From the NCBI GenBank assembly GCA_028679075.1, contig JAJRCF010000007.1, forward strand, positions 27,552-91,551: 64,000 bases of DNA, written 5' to 3'. Position 1 is the stretch's first letter, and every line of letters begins with the position of its first letter. The stretch comes from Methanoregula sp. (GTDB lineage: Archaea > Halobacteriota > Methanomicrobia > Methanomicrobiales > Methanospirillaceae). The notes below the pieces were generated by a model. That model searched no databases and was not told the origin of the DNA. It was given only the letters and a program-made list of their open reading frames with translations. Position numbers and translations under genes: made by a program. Shown piece by piece: positions 17,201-26,625 of the stretch.

Positions 17201-19135
17201 ATGATCCAGGATATTCTTGTTATCGTATCGTGCATGTTCACGCTCATAGGGCTGAACGGGATCTTCACAGATCTGAAAAACCGGATCTCTTCCCCAAAAG
17301 ACCCGCTCCCCCCGGATGCAACCCCGCCTCTTCCTGCAGACCTGCATAAAAAAGAGTTCCCGGGTTTTAACACTCAGGCAATGAAGGCAGCCGGGGAGCA
17401 GGTCCTTACCACGCTTGCCGAGCCGTCATGGCAGGGTGTGGCCGCCTTTGCAGCAGCCATTGCCACAGCCCTGGTTACCGGTATCATCGCCCTCTTCATC
17501 GACCTTCCCGATCCGGTCCTGATCGCGCTCGGCCTCGTCTCCCTTGCCGCAACCGGGCTGTCGGCGGAGACCTTGCGCAGGAGATACATTGCGGGCTCGT
17601 GGCTCCCCCCGGGTCTTTTTGGGAAAAAGGAAGTGGCGGCCGCCCCGGTCCCGGACAAAAAACCGGAACTCCCGACCCCACCTGTTGATTCCCTCCCGGG
17701 GGAACTCCCGGGTACGGCCTCCCTTGCCACGCTCGAACGGTACTGGGTATTCGAACCCTACGCCTACATCAGGATCGAGCGGGTCAGTAACGAGGGCTTC
17801 ACGTACATTGTCGTCGAACCGCCCATCTCACAGAAAGAAAAAACAATCCTGATGGAGACCTATGCCCACCTGAGGGATATCATCATCTATGACGATGTTG
17901 AGAAGAAGAAAGACGAACGGATCGATCCCGTTGCCGTGGCAAAGATCATCCGTGAATTCGACCCGGACATTACCGAAGACCGGGTTGCCATCCTCACGTA
18001 TTACATCAAACGGGACCTGACTGGCTATGGCCCGCTCGATGTCCTCATGCGGGACCCGGCCCTCGAAGACCTCAGCTGCAACGGCCACGACCTGCCGGTC
18101 TTTATCTTCCACCGGGCGTACGGCAGCCTGCCCACCAGTATCCATTTCAGCGAGGCCGAGCTCAACCAGTTCGTCTTAAAACTCGCCCAGAAAGCCAACA
18201 AGCAGATCTCGCTCTCGAACCCGATGGTCGATGCCACCCTCCCCAACGGCGCCCGTGTCCAGATCACGTACAGCGAGGTGGTCTCGACCAAGGGCAGCTC
18301 GTTCACGATCCGGAAGTTCCGGGCCGAGCCCATGACCCCGCTCGATCTCATCCGGTACGGTACGTATGACGCCGGGATCCTTGCATTCCTCTGGCTTGCC
18401 ATCGAGCACCGCAAAAGCCTCCTCGTTGTCGGCGGCACGGCAAGCGGCAAGACCTCGATGATGAACGCAGTCTCTCTCTTCATCCCGCAGAATGCCAAAA
18501 TCGTATCCCTTGAAGATACCCGGGAGATCCAGCTGCCGCACAAGAACTGGCTTCCCACCCAGACCCGGGAGATCGCGGCAGAAGGCCTCAAAGGCGATAT
18601 TGATCTCTTCTCGCTTTTGAAAGCCTGTATGCGGCAGCGGCCGGAGTATATTATTGTCGGGGAAGTCCGGGGTAAAGAAGCCCAGACACTCTTCCAGGCC
18701 ATGAACTCGGGCCACTCCACCCTCTCGACCATCCATGCCGGCAGCGTGTACGAAGCGATCAACCGGCTGACCCACGACCCGATCAACGTGCCCCCGGTCA
18801 TGTTCCAGGCCCTCGACCTTGTCGTGGTCCAGTCCATCTACACGCTCGGGAAGACACGGATCCGCCGCTGCCTCTCTATCCACGAGATCGAGGTCGACAG
18901 GCACGGGGAGATCAACCCCATTCTCCTGTACGACTGGGATATCCAGAAGGATACGTTCCCGAAAAGATATGAAAAGTCCAAGGTCCTCGCCGAGATCGCA
19001 TTCCATTGCGGCTGGGACGAGCTGGAGCTGGAACACCAGCTGAAGAAACGCGAGGAGTTTTTCACCTGGGCCCTCGAAGTGGAGCCGCCCTCGCTCCGGG
19101 ACCTGGCGAACGCTATCCACGACCTGGGAGACTGA
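17201..19135 (+). CDS. Type II/IV secretion (pilus assembly) ATPase with N-terminal membrane segments
   Basis: The product has 644 residues from ATG 17201; GTG 17186 is an alternative. The C-terminal two thirds is a GspE/TadA-type hexameric ATPase: a middle domain (GYGPLDVLMRDPALEDLSCN), Walker A GGTASGKTS near residue 410, LEDTREIQLPH, and IIVGEVRGKEAQTLFQAMNSGHSTLSTIHAG (Walker B and His boxes). Unusually, the first ~140 residues contain one hydrophobic helix at the N-terminus (MIQDILVIVSCMF) and two more around residues 70-115, so the ATPase may be membrane-anchored. It powers pilin assembly with the TadC-like protein downstream. Confidence 0.9.
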   Translation: MIQDILVIVSCMFTLIGLNGIFTDLKNRISSPKDPLPPDATPPLPADLHKKEFPGFNTQAMKAAGEQVLTTLAEPSWQGVAAFAAAIATALVTGIIALFIDLPDPVLIALGLVSLAATGLSAETLRRRYIAGSWLPPGLFGKKEVAAAPVPDKKPELPTPPVDSLPGELPGTASLATLERYWVFEPYAYIRIERVSNEGFTYIVVEPPISQKEKTILMETYAHLRDIIIYDDVEKKKDERIDPVAVAKIIREFDPDITEDRVAILTYYIKRDLTGYGPLDVLMRDPALEDLSCNGHDLPVFIFHRAYGSLPTSIHFSEAELNQFVLKLAQKANKQISLSNPMVDATLPNGARVQITYSEVVSTKGSSFTIRKFRAEPMTPLDLIRYGTYDAGILAFLWLAIEHRKSLLVVGGTASGKTSMMNAVSLFIPQNAKIVSLEDTREIQLPHKNWLPTQTREIAAEGLKGDIDLFSLLKACMRQRPEYIIVGEVRGKEAQTLFQAMNSGHSTLSTIHAGSVYEAINRLTHDPINVPPVMFQALDLVVVQSIYTLGKTRIRRCLSIHEIEVDRHGEINPILLYDWDIQKDTFPKRYEKSKVLAEIAFHCGWDELELEHQLKKREEFFTWALEVEPPSLRDLANAIHDLGD

Positions 19136-19140
19136 CAACC

Positions 19141-20991
19141 GTGATGCTGCCGCTGGCCCTGCAAAAAGCCGAGAAGAAGGTGACCGATCTCGAGCTCACG
19201 GTCCACGGTAGTAGCCTGAAAAAGGATCTCCGGTCGGCCCACATGGCCATGACGGCCGAAGACTATCTCCACACGATCCATCTCAATGTCCTTGGCACGT
19301 TCGTCATGTTCTGTGCGATCTATGCATTTTTCCTGGTCAGCGGGTTTTCGTGGCAGGTATTCGGGATGAGCACCACGGACATGCTGGTCTGGGCCCTCCT
19401 CTTCATCCTGATCGTGCCCGGGATGTACGCGATGCTGGTCTATTACCCGCAGATCGTTGCCCGCGGCCGGAAGAGCCGGATCGATCTCGACTTGCCCTAT
19501 GCCATCTCCTACATGCAGGCGCTCTCCACCACCATGCCGCCCTACGATATCATCCGCAAGGTGTACGAGGAGCAGGACATGTTCGGCGAGATCTCAAAGG
19601 AGTTCGGCATGCTTGTCCGGAACGTCGAACTCTTCGGCGACGACCTGGATGCCGCCATGAAGGATCTCCAGCGCACCACCCCTTCCACCAATCTCCGCGA
19701 TTTCTTAAACGACCTGGCGATCGTCTTCGACAGCGGGGGGAATATCTCCTCCTATCTTGCGGCCAAGACCGAATATTACCGGGACCAGGCCAAGCAGGAA
19801 GTCGAACTGGTCTTAAAGACCATCGAGATCATGGCGGAGGTGTACGTAACCGCGTTCGTTGCCGGCCCTATCGCGCTCATCATCATGATCGTGGCGCAGG
19901 GTATGACCAACAACCAGGAGATGACATGGATCCTGCCCCTGATGTATGTCTGTATCCCGGCCGGGGCACTGATCCTGATCTGGATCCTCTCCCTGATGCT
20001 CCCCCCCGAAAACCTGGAAATCTCCCGGAAGGAGACCCTTGAGGAAAGTTTTGGGTCCAGCGTACTGGGGACAGAAGAGGAGGGACGGCCTGAAGACGAT
20101 CCGAAAAACCGGGAATTTTATAAACGGATCGCGGACAGCAAACGGAAAAATTACTTCATGAACCAGGTGCGGCACCCGTTCCGGACCTATATCCGGAGTT
20201 ACTATTACGGGATGGGACTGGGAGTCGTCTTCGCGGCGATCGTTGCCTTGTTCTGGTTTACCGGGGGATTCGATGCCCTGATCCCGCACGACCGGATGGA
20301 GACCGTCCTCTGCCTCATGATCATCGTGTTCATGGCGCCGATTGCCGTCTCGTTTGAGGGGCGGCGCTGGTATGTGCGGAACATCGAGGAGCACCTGCCT
20401 GATTTCCTCCGGGAACTTTCAGATATGAAGGATATCGGGATCACCCTGCAGGAGGCCATCCACCGGATCGCCGGGGCAAAACTCGGCGTGCTGAGTTCGG
20501 AACTCATGGTTGCATCCCGGGATATCCAGTCCGGCGCTTACGTGAACTCCGCACTGGTCAAGATGGAAGAGCGGATCGGTCTTGTATCCGTGAAGCGGGC
20601 GATCTCCCTGCTGGTCCGGGCGAGCGAGATCACGTCCAACTTAAAACAGATCTTCATCATCGCCATCACGGATTTCGAATACTATCTCAAGCTAAAACGG
20701 GAGCGGTCGAACACCACGATCATCTACGTGATGATCATCTACCTCTCGTTCGGTATTTACCTGTACACCGCCTACCAGCTGAACGTGCCGTTCCTCACGG
20801 CATTCAAGGGCATGAATGTCAACATTGATATGGCCGGTAACCTGACCGAAATGTTCCGCATCGGGATCATCCTCGCCACGTTCTCCGGCATCATGGCCGG
20901 GCAGTTCAGTTCGAACAGTATTCTCGCCGGCTTCAAGCACAGCATTGTTCTTCTCATCGCAACGATCGCGCTGTTTATATTCGTGATGTGA
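19141..20991 (+). CDS. TadC/ArlJ-like pilus assembly membrane platform protein
   Basis: The product has 616 residues with GTG 19141 or ATG 19144 as start, just after the ATPase stop; GGGAG lies ten bases before the GTG. Two T2SSF domains are visible: the first around DLPYAISYMQALSTTMPPYD, the second around HLPDFLRELSDMKDIGITLQ, each followed by membrane helices. The highly charged segment at about 290-340 separates the halves. This matches archaeal platform proteins that hold pilins and contact the ATPase. It is the last gene of the operon. Confidence 0.9.
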   Translation: MMLPLALQKAEKKVTDLELTVHGSSLKKDLRSAHMAMTAEDYLHTIHLNVLGTFVMFCAIYAFFLVSGFSWQVFGMSTTDMLVWALLFILIVPGMYAMLVYYPQIVARGRKSRIDLDLPYAISYMQALSTTMPPYDIIRKVYEEQDMFGEISKEFGMLVRNVELFGDDLDAAMKDLQRTTPSTNLRDFLNDLAIVFDSGGNISSYLAAKTEYYRDQAKQEVELVLKTIEIMAEVYVTAFVAGPIALIIMIVAQGMTNNQEMTWILPLMYVCIPAGALILIWILSLMLPPENLEISRKETLEESFGSSVLGTEEEGRPEDDPKNREFYKRIADSKRKNYFMNQVRHPFRTYIRSYYYGMGLGVVFAAIVALFWFTGGFDALIPHDRMETVLCLMIIVFMAPIAVSFEGRRWYVRNIEEHLPDFLRELSDMKDIGITLQEAIHRIAGAKLGVLSSELMVASRDIQSGAYVNSALVKMEERIGLVSVKRAISLLVRASEITSNLKQIFIIAITDFEYYLKLKRERSNTTIIYVMIIYLSFGIYLYTAYQLNVPFLTAFKGMNVNIDMAGNLTEMFRIGIILATFSGIMAGQFSSNSILAGFKHSIVLLIATIALFIFVM

Positions 20992-21121
20992 CGGCCGGTA
21001 TTCCGGCAGGCGATGAGCCGGAACCTGCCGGTAAAAATAATTTCCTGAAGAATCCCGCTTGTAAAGCCTGTCTCAAAACCTAAAAAATAATTATTTATGT
21101 GATTTTCCCGGTTTTACAAAT

Positions 21122-22006
21122 TCAACCAAACGTTTCATCGGAATACACACTCGTGTATGAAGTGGTTGAGTCCGTACTGGTTTCCGTATCAAGCCGGGAG
21201 GGCATGGCACCGGTCAGGATCTTTACCTCTGCATCCAGGTATGCACCCTCTATCGTAATGTGGAATGTCCCTTCTTTATAGACCGGGATGTATCGTGGAA
21301 TCGTTGGTCCTGTATAGGTCTCTGTTGATCCGTCAGCATGGGTGATCTCTTCGGTTATTTTTTGCTTTCCGGTATCCGAACTATATTCATAACCATATCC
21401 ATCCTCTGCCACAATTTCGTGTGTCAGGTTGTCCCTTACGGTTATTTTCAGGTAGGGCCTTTGGACCGGTTTCGTCTTATCTCCTCTGCATACGTCATTC
21501 AGGCAATCGTTTTGAGGAGTTACTACATAGACAATATACAACGGTCCCTCGGCGACATTAACCAGAAGTCCTTCTGCTCCCCCGGTCAAATGGTATTTTT
21601 TCTCAAATTCAATACTACGGTCGAGACGATTGTATGAGGGGGTGCTGTTGATTTGGTTTGCATGGAGTACTGGGTAGGGATCCGGTGTCAGGATGGGCGT
21701 AACCACTTTTACAACTTCGGATTTCACAGGTATCATTTCCACAACCAGGCTCTGTGACACCGGTGATGTACGGGTGGGCAGGGTGGGAGCATCTTCAGCC
21801 ATGTAAGTACCCTCAAGGGTGATCCCCGGGGTTTGCTCAGGTTCGGCCGGTTTCTGTGTGAACTTATTGATACATCCTCCTGACACGATCGCCACAATGA
21901 GCAGTATCACGATGGCCGTCTCCATGATCACTGTCGTACCCCTGTGAGAGGGGCCTGGGAATCTGGCGGGGACATTTATTATAGTGTGGCTGGGATCTCG
22001 CGGCAT
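21122..22006 (-). CDS. Predicted lipoprotein of unknown function
   Basis: The product has 294 residues from ATG 22006, which has AAGGAGAGG eight bases upstream. A hydrophobic segment (METAIVILLIVAIVSGGC) ends in a lipobox-like SGGC at about residue 45; the inner ATG 21925 would give a standard-length signal but lacks a ribosome site. The mature part has a T/P-rich linker and a domain with GGAEGLLVNVAEGPLYIVY and a C-terminal HITIEGAYLD strand. Similar domains occur in methanogen surface proteins. It starts 15 bases after the PEGA-protein gene, so the two form an operon. Confidence 0.7.
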   Translation of the reverse strand: MPRDPSHTIINVPARFPGPSHRGTTVIMETAIVILLIVAIVSGGCINKFTQKPAEPEQTPGITLEGTYMAEDAPTLPTRTSPVSQSLVVEMIPVKSEVVKVVTPILTPDPYPVLHANQINSTPSYNRLDRSIEFEKKYHLTGGAEGLLVNVAEGPLYIVYVVTPQNDCLNDVCRGDKTKPVQRPYLKITVRDNLTHEIVAEDGYGYEYSSDTGKQKITEEITHADGSTETYTGPTIPRYIPVYKEGTFHITIEGAYLDAEVKILTGAMPSRLDTETSTDSTTSYTSVYSDETFG

Positions 22007-22021
22007 GGAATATTCCTCTCC

Positions 22022-23650
22022 TTAAATGGGGATGATCGTTGCCTTTGCGGACTGGAATTGTGCATCCATGGTGCCCGGGGAGAACCCGGACCCGGTGGTT
22101 TCAAGGTAATAGTACCGCCTTCCATTAAGGGGATAATAATACCCGTTGCAGGTTTCGCAGGTTACAGCCACAGCCGCATGTTCCGGTAAAATGACAACCG
22201 CAACATCATACCTCATTTCCTTAAGCAATGCCGCCGCAAGGATGGCGGTGTCCTCACAGTCGCCATTCCCGTCGGCAAGTGTCTCTATGGGATATTTCCA
22301 GTAATCGTCTGCCTGGTTGTTTGCCTGATCGCTGTCGCCCTGGTAGGTAATACTCTGGACGAACGCGACTACATTCCGGTAATCATTGCGGGCAGCATAA
22401 CTCTTGAAATCGTTGGCATCCTTGAGCTTGTTGATCAGCGTGTGGAGGTACTGGCGATCGTTTTCATTGATGACATATGCCGAGAAGGTATCGGGAGTAA
22501 TATTTGTCGGATGCGGTTGGTTCTTATAATAGGTGTACAGATCCTTGGGGATATCGAGGGTAATTGTTGCTTCATGATTATTAGCGATCCACGTGTATTT
22601 CTTCTCAATAACCGGGGTTGTGTTTATTCGTAACCAGCCCGGCTGGCTCATCATGCTGCTCTCGTTCTGGTACTGCCATTCCTGATCGGTGACGGATCCC
22701 CCGGTAGTATCGGTGAGATCGACAAAGATCTCGTGCGTGGAACCCGGACTGAACCCGAATGACCGGTTCACCAGTGCACTATTCTGCGACCGGAACATCC
22801 GCAGTACATAATACCCTGAAGGGATCGTTTCAAGGTTTAAGGGAGTAGATCCTTTGAACGAATCATTCAGGTATACTCCCTGCCCCTGGGGTGATGAATC
22901 AATATACAGGGTACATGTCGTGGGGATCATGGCAAGGTCGGCCTTGGCCAGCGTGGATTCCCCACCTTTGATATTCACGATACCGGTAAAATTCCAGTAG
23001 CCGGTCTTGGTAATATCGACAGTGTGGTTTCCGGACGTGATCCGTTGAAGATTTGTGGGTGTCGTCCCGGCGTCATTGCCATCAATACGCACGTCTGCTC
23101 CTTCCGGGAAGGAACTCACGCTCAGGAAACCGGCCCCGGGCAACGGGACGAGATATTCCGTATATTCCGTTGTTATATCCGTGGCTGCGGAAATAACGTC
23201 ACGATAATCTTCATATCCTGTTTTCCTTATCAGGACTTCGTGGCGTCCGGGCATCAGGTTGTCAACAATAAGCGGTGTCACTCCCCGGATTTTACCATCA
23301 ACAAACAGATCCCCGCCTGGGGGTTCTGACCGGATCGTTACTTTGCCCCGGTCGGGTAACCGGTTAAGGTTGGCAATAATATCCCGGTGCGTTCCTTCTT
23401 CGATACTGACGTTGGATGTGTAATCTTCATACCCATTCCTGTTCACGAGGACAGTATGGGACCCACAGATGACAGGAACATTCGCCACAGGAGTAATGCC
23501 GGAATAGTTGCCATCAATTATTACCTCACTCCCCTGAGGTATCGATGCAACAGAAAGTGAACATGATACATTCGTGGCAGATACCGTTGTTATCAGAAGT
23601 ATCGTGAGGGTTATGAGAAGACCGGTCACGGGGATAAATCGGTTTTGCAT
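22022..23650 (-). CDS. Secreted PEGA-repeat protein with transglutaminase-like domain
   Basis: The product has 542 residues from ATG 23650; the signal peptide is MQNRFIPVTGLLITLTILL. Four PEGA repeats follow (about residues 27-315), recognised by SxPxGxxVxxDGxxxGxTP patterns such as SSFPEGADVRIDG and SSPQGQGVYLND. The C-terminal region has a transglutaminase-like fold: NGDCEDTAILAAALLKE supplies the Cys and PEHAAVAV the His of a papain-like site. The domain could be a peptidase or a binding version. A TATA element at 23681-23690 gives a short leader. The partner is the lipoprotein downstream. Confidence 0.8.
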   Translation of the reverse strand: MQNRFIPVTGLLITLTILLITTVSATNVSCSLSVASIPQGSEVIIDGNYSGITPVANVPVICGSHTVLVNRNGYEDYTSNVSIEEGTHRDIIANLNRLPDRGKVTIRSEPPGGDLFVDGKIRGVTPLIVDNLMPGRHEVLIRKTGYEDYRDVISAATDITTEYTEYLVPLPGAGFLSVSSFPEGADVRIDGNDAGTTPTNLQRITSGNHTVDITKTGYWNFTGIVNIKGGESTLAKADLAMIPTTCTLYIDSSPQGQGVYLNDSFKGSTPLNLETIPSGYYVLRMFRSQNSALVNRSFGFSPGSTHEIFVDLTDTTGGSVTDQEWQYQNESSMMSQPGWLRINTTPVIEKKYTWIANNHEATITLDIPKDLYTYYKNQPHPTNITPDTFSAYVINENDRQYLHTLINKLKDANDFKSYAARNDYRNVVAFVQSITYQGDSDQANNQADDYWKYPIETLADGNGDCEDTAILAAALLKEMRYDVAVVILPEHAAVAVTCETCNGYYYPLNGRRYYYLETTGSGFSPGTMDAQFQSAKATIIPI

Positions 23651-23680
23651 ACGAGTGTGATTATGTATGGTAAAAATACT

Positions 23681-23690
23681 ATTTATATAG
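23681..23690 (-). promoter_or_regulatory. TATA box for the PEGA-protein gene
   Basis: On the minus strand CTATATAAAT lies 31-40 bases before the ATG at 23650. With the usual archaeal spacing of about 25 bases from TATA to start site, the leader would be roughly ten bases. Confidence 0.55.
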
Positions 23691-23844
23691 AGCACAAATG
23701 TGTTTAACACTCATGCATTGTATAATGAAAAAGGTTTACTTATTAAGGGGGGTCCGGAATTTGTGTGGTGGATTTCATGCCTCCTGATCAGATGCACTGG
23801 CAGATGGGAATAATAACCTGAAACTCCCAGATACGAATACCAGC

Positions 23845-24129
23845 ATGTCATCATCCTTCCCGCCCCCCATTCCCCCCTATCCTGGTTGGACGCGCCGGGA
23901 ATACCGGCTCTCCCGTCCGGTAACAGAAGGGGATATCGCGGCTTTTTTAGGGAACGAGGAACTCTACGTGCGGGAGACGGCAACGGGCCCGGTGAACATT
24001 ATCCACAAATACGGTCTTGTCGAACTCCATTGCATTGTCGGCGAGCCGGTGATCGAGGTCTGGTTCAACCCGGAGAGCGGGGCCTATCCCTCGGAATACC
24101 TGGATGCCCTTCTTGCAACCCGGTTTTAA
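23845..24129 (+). CDS. Small conserved-looking hypothetical protein
   Basis: The product has 94 residues. After a P-rich start (PPPIPPYPGWTRREYRL) comes a compact sequence with DIAAFLGNEELYVRE, VNIIHKYGLVELHCIVGEP and VEVWFNPE-like strands, ending SEYLDALLATRF. The composition is that of a folded cytoplasmic protein. Codon use is like its neighbours. I know no function. It stands alone on the plus strand. Confidence 0.6.
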   Translation: MSSSFPPPIPPYPGWTRREYRLSRPVTEGDIAAFLGNEELYVRETATGPVNIIHKYGLVELHCIVGEPVIEVWFNPESGAYPSEYLDALLATRF

Positions 24130-24513
24130 CCGGACGATAGTGACGGGTGATCCGATCCGGCTGTCGGGATAGAATGGTTCACCGGCATAATAGAGTGGTC
24201 TGTACGAGCGGCATGTAAACTGTTTGACACGGACCGTGATGGTACGTTTGTTTTCACTTTCCTGTAGTACCCCGGTTTTTTCTGCCGGATATCGTATCGG
24301 AATTGTCAAACCGGTGATCTGGGATTGGGTGTTTACCGGCGATAAAGGTAAAATCCCGCTTTATTATAAGGTTAATTTTAAAATTCAGCTTTGAAAAAAT
24401 GTTTTTTTAAGATTTTGGGCAAGATAAAAATCGACAGATATATAACAAATTAAAAAAATAAATAAATTTACACGTCGGTTTTCCGCCGGTAAAATTGTAT
24501 TTGGAGCATTGAA
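24130..24513 (+). promoter_or_regulatory. Upstream region of the archaellin gene
   Basis: I see no gene. From about 24355 the sequence is strongly AT-rich. TATATAAC lies near 24439-24447 and a TTGGAG ribosome binding site sits at about 24501-24506, seven bases before the ATG. The TATA would give a leader of about 45 bases. Confidence 0.5.
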
Positions 24514-25155
24514 ATGGATCAATCTGATGAAAACGGATTTACCGGCCTTGAAGCATCGCTTGTGCTGATCGCATTTGTTGTTGTCGCGGCCGTGTTCTCG
24601 TACGTTGTGCTGGGCGGGGGGTTCTTCACGACCCAGACTGCACAGGCTGCTGTGTACAATGGTGTAGGTCAGGCAAGTTCGAGCATGGAGATTGTCGGAG
24701 AGGTAATGGGAATAAAATGGGAGACGGGCACGGAACAGCTGGATTATATTAATGTCAGTGTTACCCTTTCATCAGGAGGAACACCGATGGATCTGTCACA
24801 GACGGTGATCTCCTACTCCGACAGCAATAACGGCTGGCAAAAAGAGTACAGGGCTGCGAGCGGGGGCATTGAAGACTGTACCGGTGTACTTGACACGGTC
24901 GGTGCCGGTGTAGACAATGCTGGCGCAGGTACTCCTCCCTTATGGTGTGTCTCCCAGTTCATCAATGATCAGAAACCAACCGATCCCAACACCCTGCTCG
25001 AAACCCACGAGGTCTGGATCCTGAGCATCCAGACACCGGCAACTGCAACGCCGAATACCAAGTTCAAATACAACCTCCAGCCCCCGGTTGGAGCGGGTCT
25101 CATCATCATAAGGACGCTCCCCGGCGATTTTGGACTGGTTCAGATGATTAATTAA
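24514..25155 (+). CDS. Archaellin (archaeal flagellin)
   Basis: The product has 213 residues. MDQSDENGFTG followed by LEASLVLIAFVVVAAVFSYV is the classic class III signal and N-terminal helix of archaellins, with cleavage after Gly by the ArlK/FlaK peptidase. The body has GGGFFTTQTAQ and a C-terminal LQPPVGAGLIIIRTLPGD, typical of the family. Length is normal. No other arl motility genes (arlCDEFGHIJ) lie in this window, so the gene is an orphan or its machinery is elsewhere. It has its own AT-rich promoter. Confidence 0.9.
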   Translation: MDQSDENGFTGLEASLVLIAFVVVAAVFSYVVLGGGFFTTQTAQAAVYNGVGQASSSMEIVGEVMGIKWETGTEQLDYINVSVTLSSGGTPMDLSQTVISYSDSNNGWQKEYRAASGGIEDCTGVLDTVGAGVDNAGAGTPPLWCVSQFINDQKPTDPNTLLETHEVWILSIQTPATATPNTKFKYNLQPPVGAGLIIIRTLPGDFGLVQMIN

Positions 25156-25404
25156 TTTTTTCTTGTCATCACCCTCACCCTTTTTTTCCGGATATTTTAT
25201 TGGGAGAGTATCGTGAGTACAGCAGAGGAGTAACAGTACTGCCTATCCGATTTTTCAAAAAAAAGTGCTCTGGAGAAAACCATTTTTGAGATGACATCTC
25301 TCACTCCCCCAGTTTGTACACCGCCCGACCCCCCCAACGAGTGCAACGTAAGCCCGGGAGCGTTAGCATCCCGAAATGATTTTCCAGAGCAAAAAAGTAA
25401 GGGA

Positions 25405-25614
25405 TTAATCGACTGCAACCATCACTTCGGAGGCCTTGACAACCGCGTAGACCTTCGATCCCTCATACAGTTTCAGCGATTCTGCGGAATGAGTGGTGAT
25501 GGAGGAGACCATCTCCTGGCCTCCGGCAATTGCGATAACGACTTCGGTGCTGACCGGGCCCTTCTTGAGGGACTTCACGGTTCCTGCAATCTGGTTTCGT
25601 GCACTGATCTTCAT
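25405..25614 (-). CDS. mop: Molbindin (Mop/TOBE domain), copy 2
   Basis: This 69-residue protein starts MKISARNQIAGTV and shares nearly all residues with the copy at 11051. Differences are few (for example IAGGQE for IAGGNE and LKLYEG for LKLKEG). It binds molybdate or tungstate in this family. It is divergent from modA at 25761 and shares its upstream region, the expected setting for metal-responsive co-control. A TATA-like CTATAAAT lies at 25647-25654 on the minus strand, 33-40 bases before the ATG. Confidence 0.9.
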   Translation of the reverse strand: MKISARNQIAGTVKSLKKGPVSTEVVIAIAGGQEMVSSITTHSAESLKLYEGSKVYAVVKASEVMVAVD

Positions 25615-25760
25615 GGTTTTCACCGGGGGGATTATACAATTTCCCCATTTATAGAGTATTCCCCGGTCAGTATAATTATTTTCAATTAACAAAACCAAAA
25701 AGTAAATCAATACTTTTTTATTACCTCTGCACCGATCCATAATCCTCGGAAACGATCATT
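25615..25760. promoter_or_regulatory. Shared divergent promoter region of mop and modA
   Basis: The 146 bases between mop copy 2 and modA hold a minus-strand TATA-like element at 25647-25654 and an AT-rich run at 25675-25725 that could serve modA. No ModE-type operator could be assigned with certainty. Confidence 0.45.
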
Positions 25761-26609
25761 ATGACAAAAAACCTGGACAAATCCACAACCGTTTTCATCG
25801 GCATCGCACTCGTCATCCTGTTCATCGCTGCGGCATGTGCCGGCTGCACATCGTCATCGCAGGGTGCGAAGAGTACCGCTGCGGCAACAACTGCCGCCCC
25901 CACGGAGAGCATCCTTGTCTTTGCCGGTGCGGGACTGAAAGCCCCGATGGAAGACATTGCTGCCACCTTCACGCAGAAGTATGGCATCGGCGTCCAGTAC
26001 AGCTATGGCGGGAGTGGAGTCCTCATCACCCAGATGAACCTGACCCACAAGGGGGATGTCTTCATCCCCGGCTCGACAAACGAGTGGAAGACCGCAAAGA
26101 CACAAGGCCTTGTCGATTCCTACCAGCTCGTTGCCTACCACGTGCCGGTAATTGTCGTGCAGAAAGGTAACCCGAAGAACATCGCCTCGCTCAAGGATCT
26201 CGCACAACCCGGCCTGAAAGTCGCTCTCGGGGATGTCAATGCCACGGCCATCGGCAAGGCGGGGGCAAAGATGTTCAAGAAGATGAACATCACTGCGGCC
26301 GTTGAGAAGAACGTAGTGACCCGCACCCCGACCATCAACGAACTGGTCACGATCATGAACGCCGGGCAGGCAGACGCCGCCATCCTGACGCTCGACAACG
26401 TCAATGCAGAGAAGATGGACATGATTACCATCCCGCTCGCTGACAACGAAGTCCTGATCACCCCCATCGGAGTGACCACTTTCACGCAGAACAGTGAAGG
26501 GGCAACAAAGTTCGTTGCGTTTGTTGCATCGGACGAGGGCAAGGCAATCTTTGGAAAGCACGGGTTCCCGCTCTACCCGGACCCGGCCTATGCCAATGTC
26601 CAGCCGTAA
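25761..26609 (+). CDS. modA: Molybdate/tungstate ABC transporter substrate-binding lipoprotein (system 1)
   Basis: The product has 282 residues. A signal with a lipobox-like ACAGC at about residues 27-31 precedes a T/A-rich linker, so the protein is anchored outside the membrane. The binding domain shows LVFAGAGLKAPMEDIA, a characteristic early strand, SYGGSGVLITQM and GDVFIPGS, as in ModA proteins. The family binds MoO4 or WO4; selectivity cannot be read from this sequence. It heads the operon modA-tsaA-modB-modC. Confidence 0.9.
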   Translation: MTKNLDKSTTVFIGIALVILFIAAACAGCTSSSQGAKSTAAATTAAPTESILVFAGAGLKAPMEDIAATFTQKYGIGVQYSYGGSGVLITQMNLTHKGDVFIPGSTNEWKTAKTQGLVDSYQLVAYHVPVIVVQKGNPKNIASLKDLAQPGLKVALGDVNATAIGKAGAKMFKKMNITAAVEKNVVTRTPTINELVTIMNAGQADAAILTLDNVNAEKMDMITIPLADNEVLITPIGVTTFTQNSEGATKFVAFVASDEGKAIFGKHGFPLYPDPAYANVQP

Positions 26610-26625
26610 AGGAGACCGGGACGGG

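Noticed and set aside
18176..19138. Long minus-strand ORF opposite the secretion ATPase gene
   Set aside because: Antisense to well-conserved ATPase sequence and without recognisable motifs.
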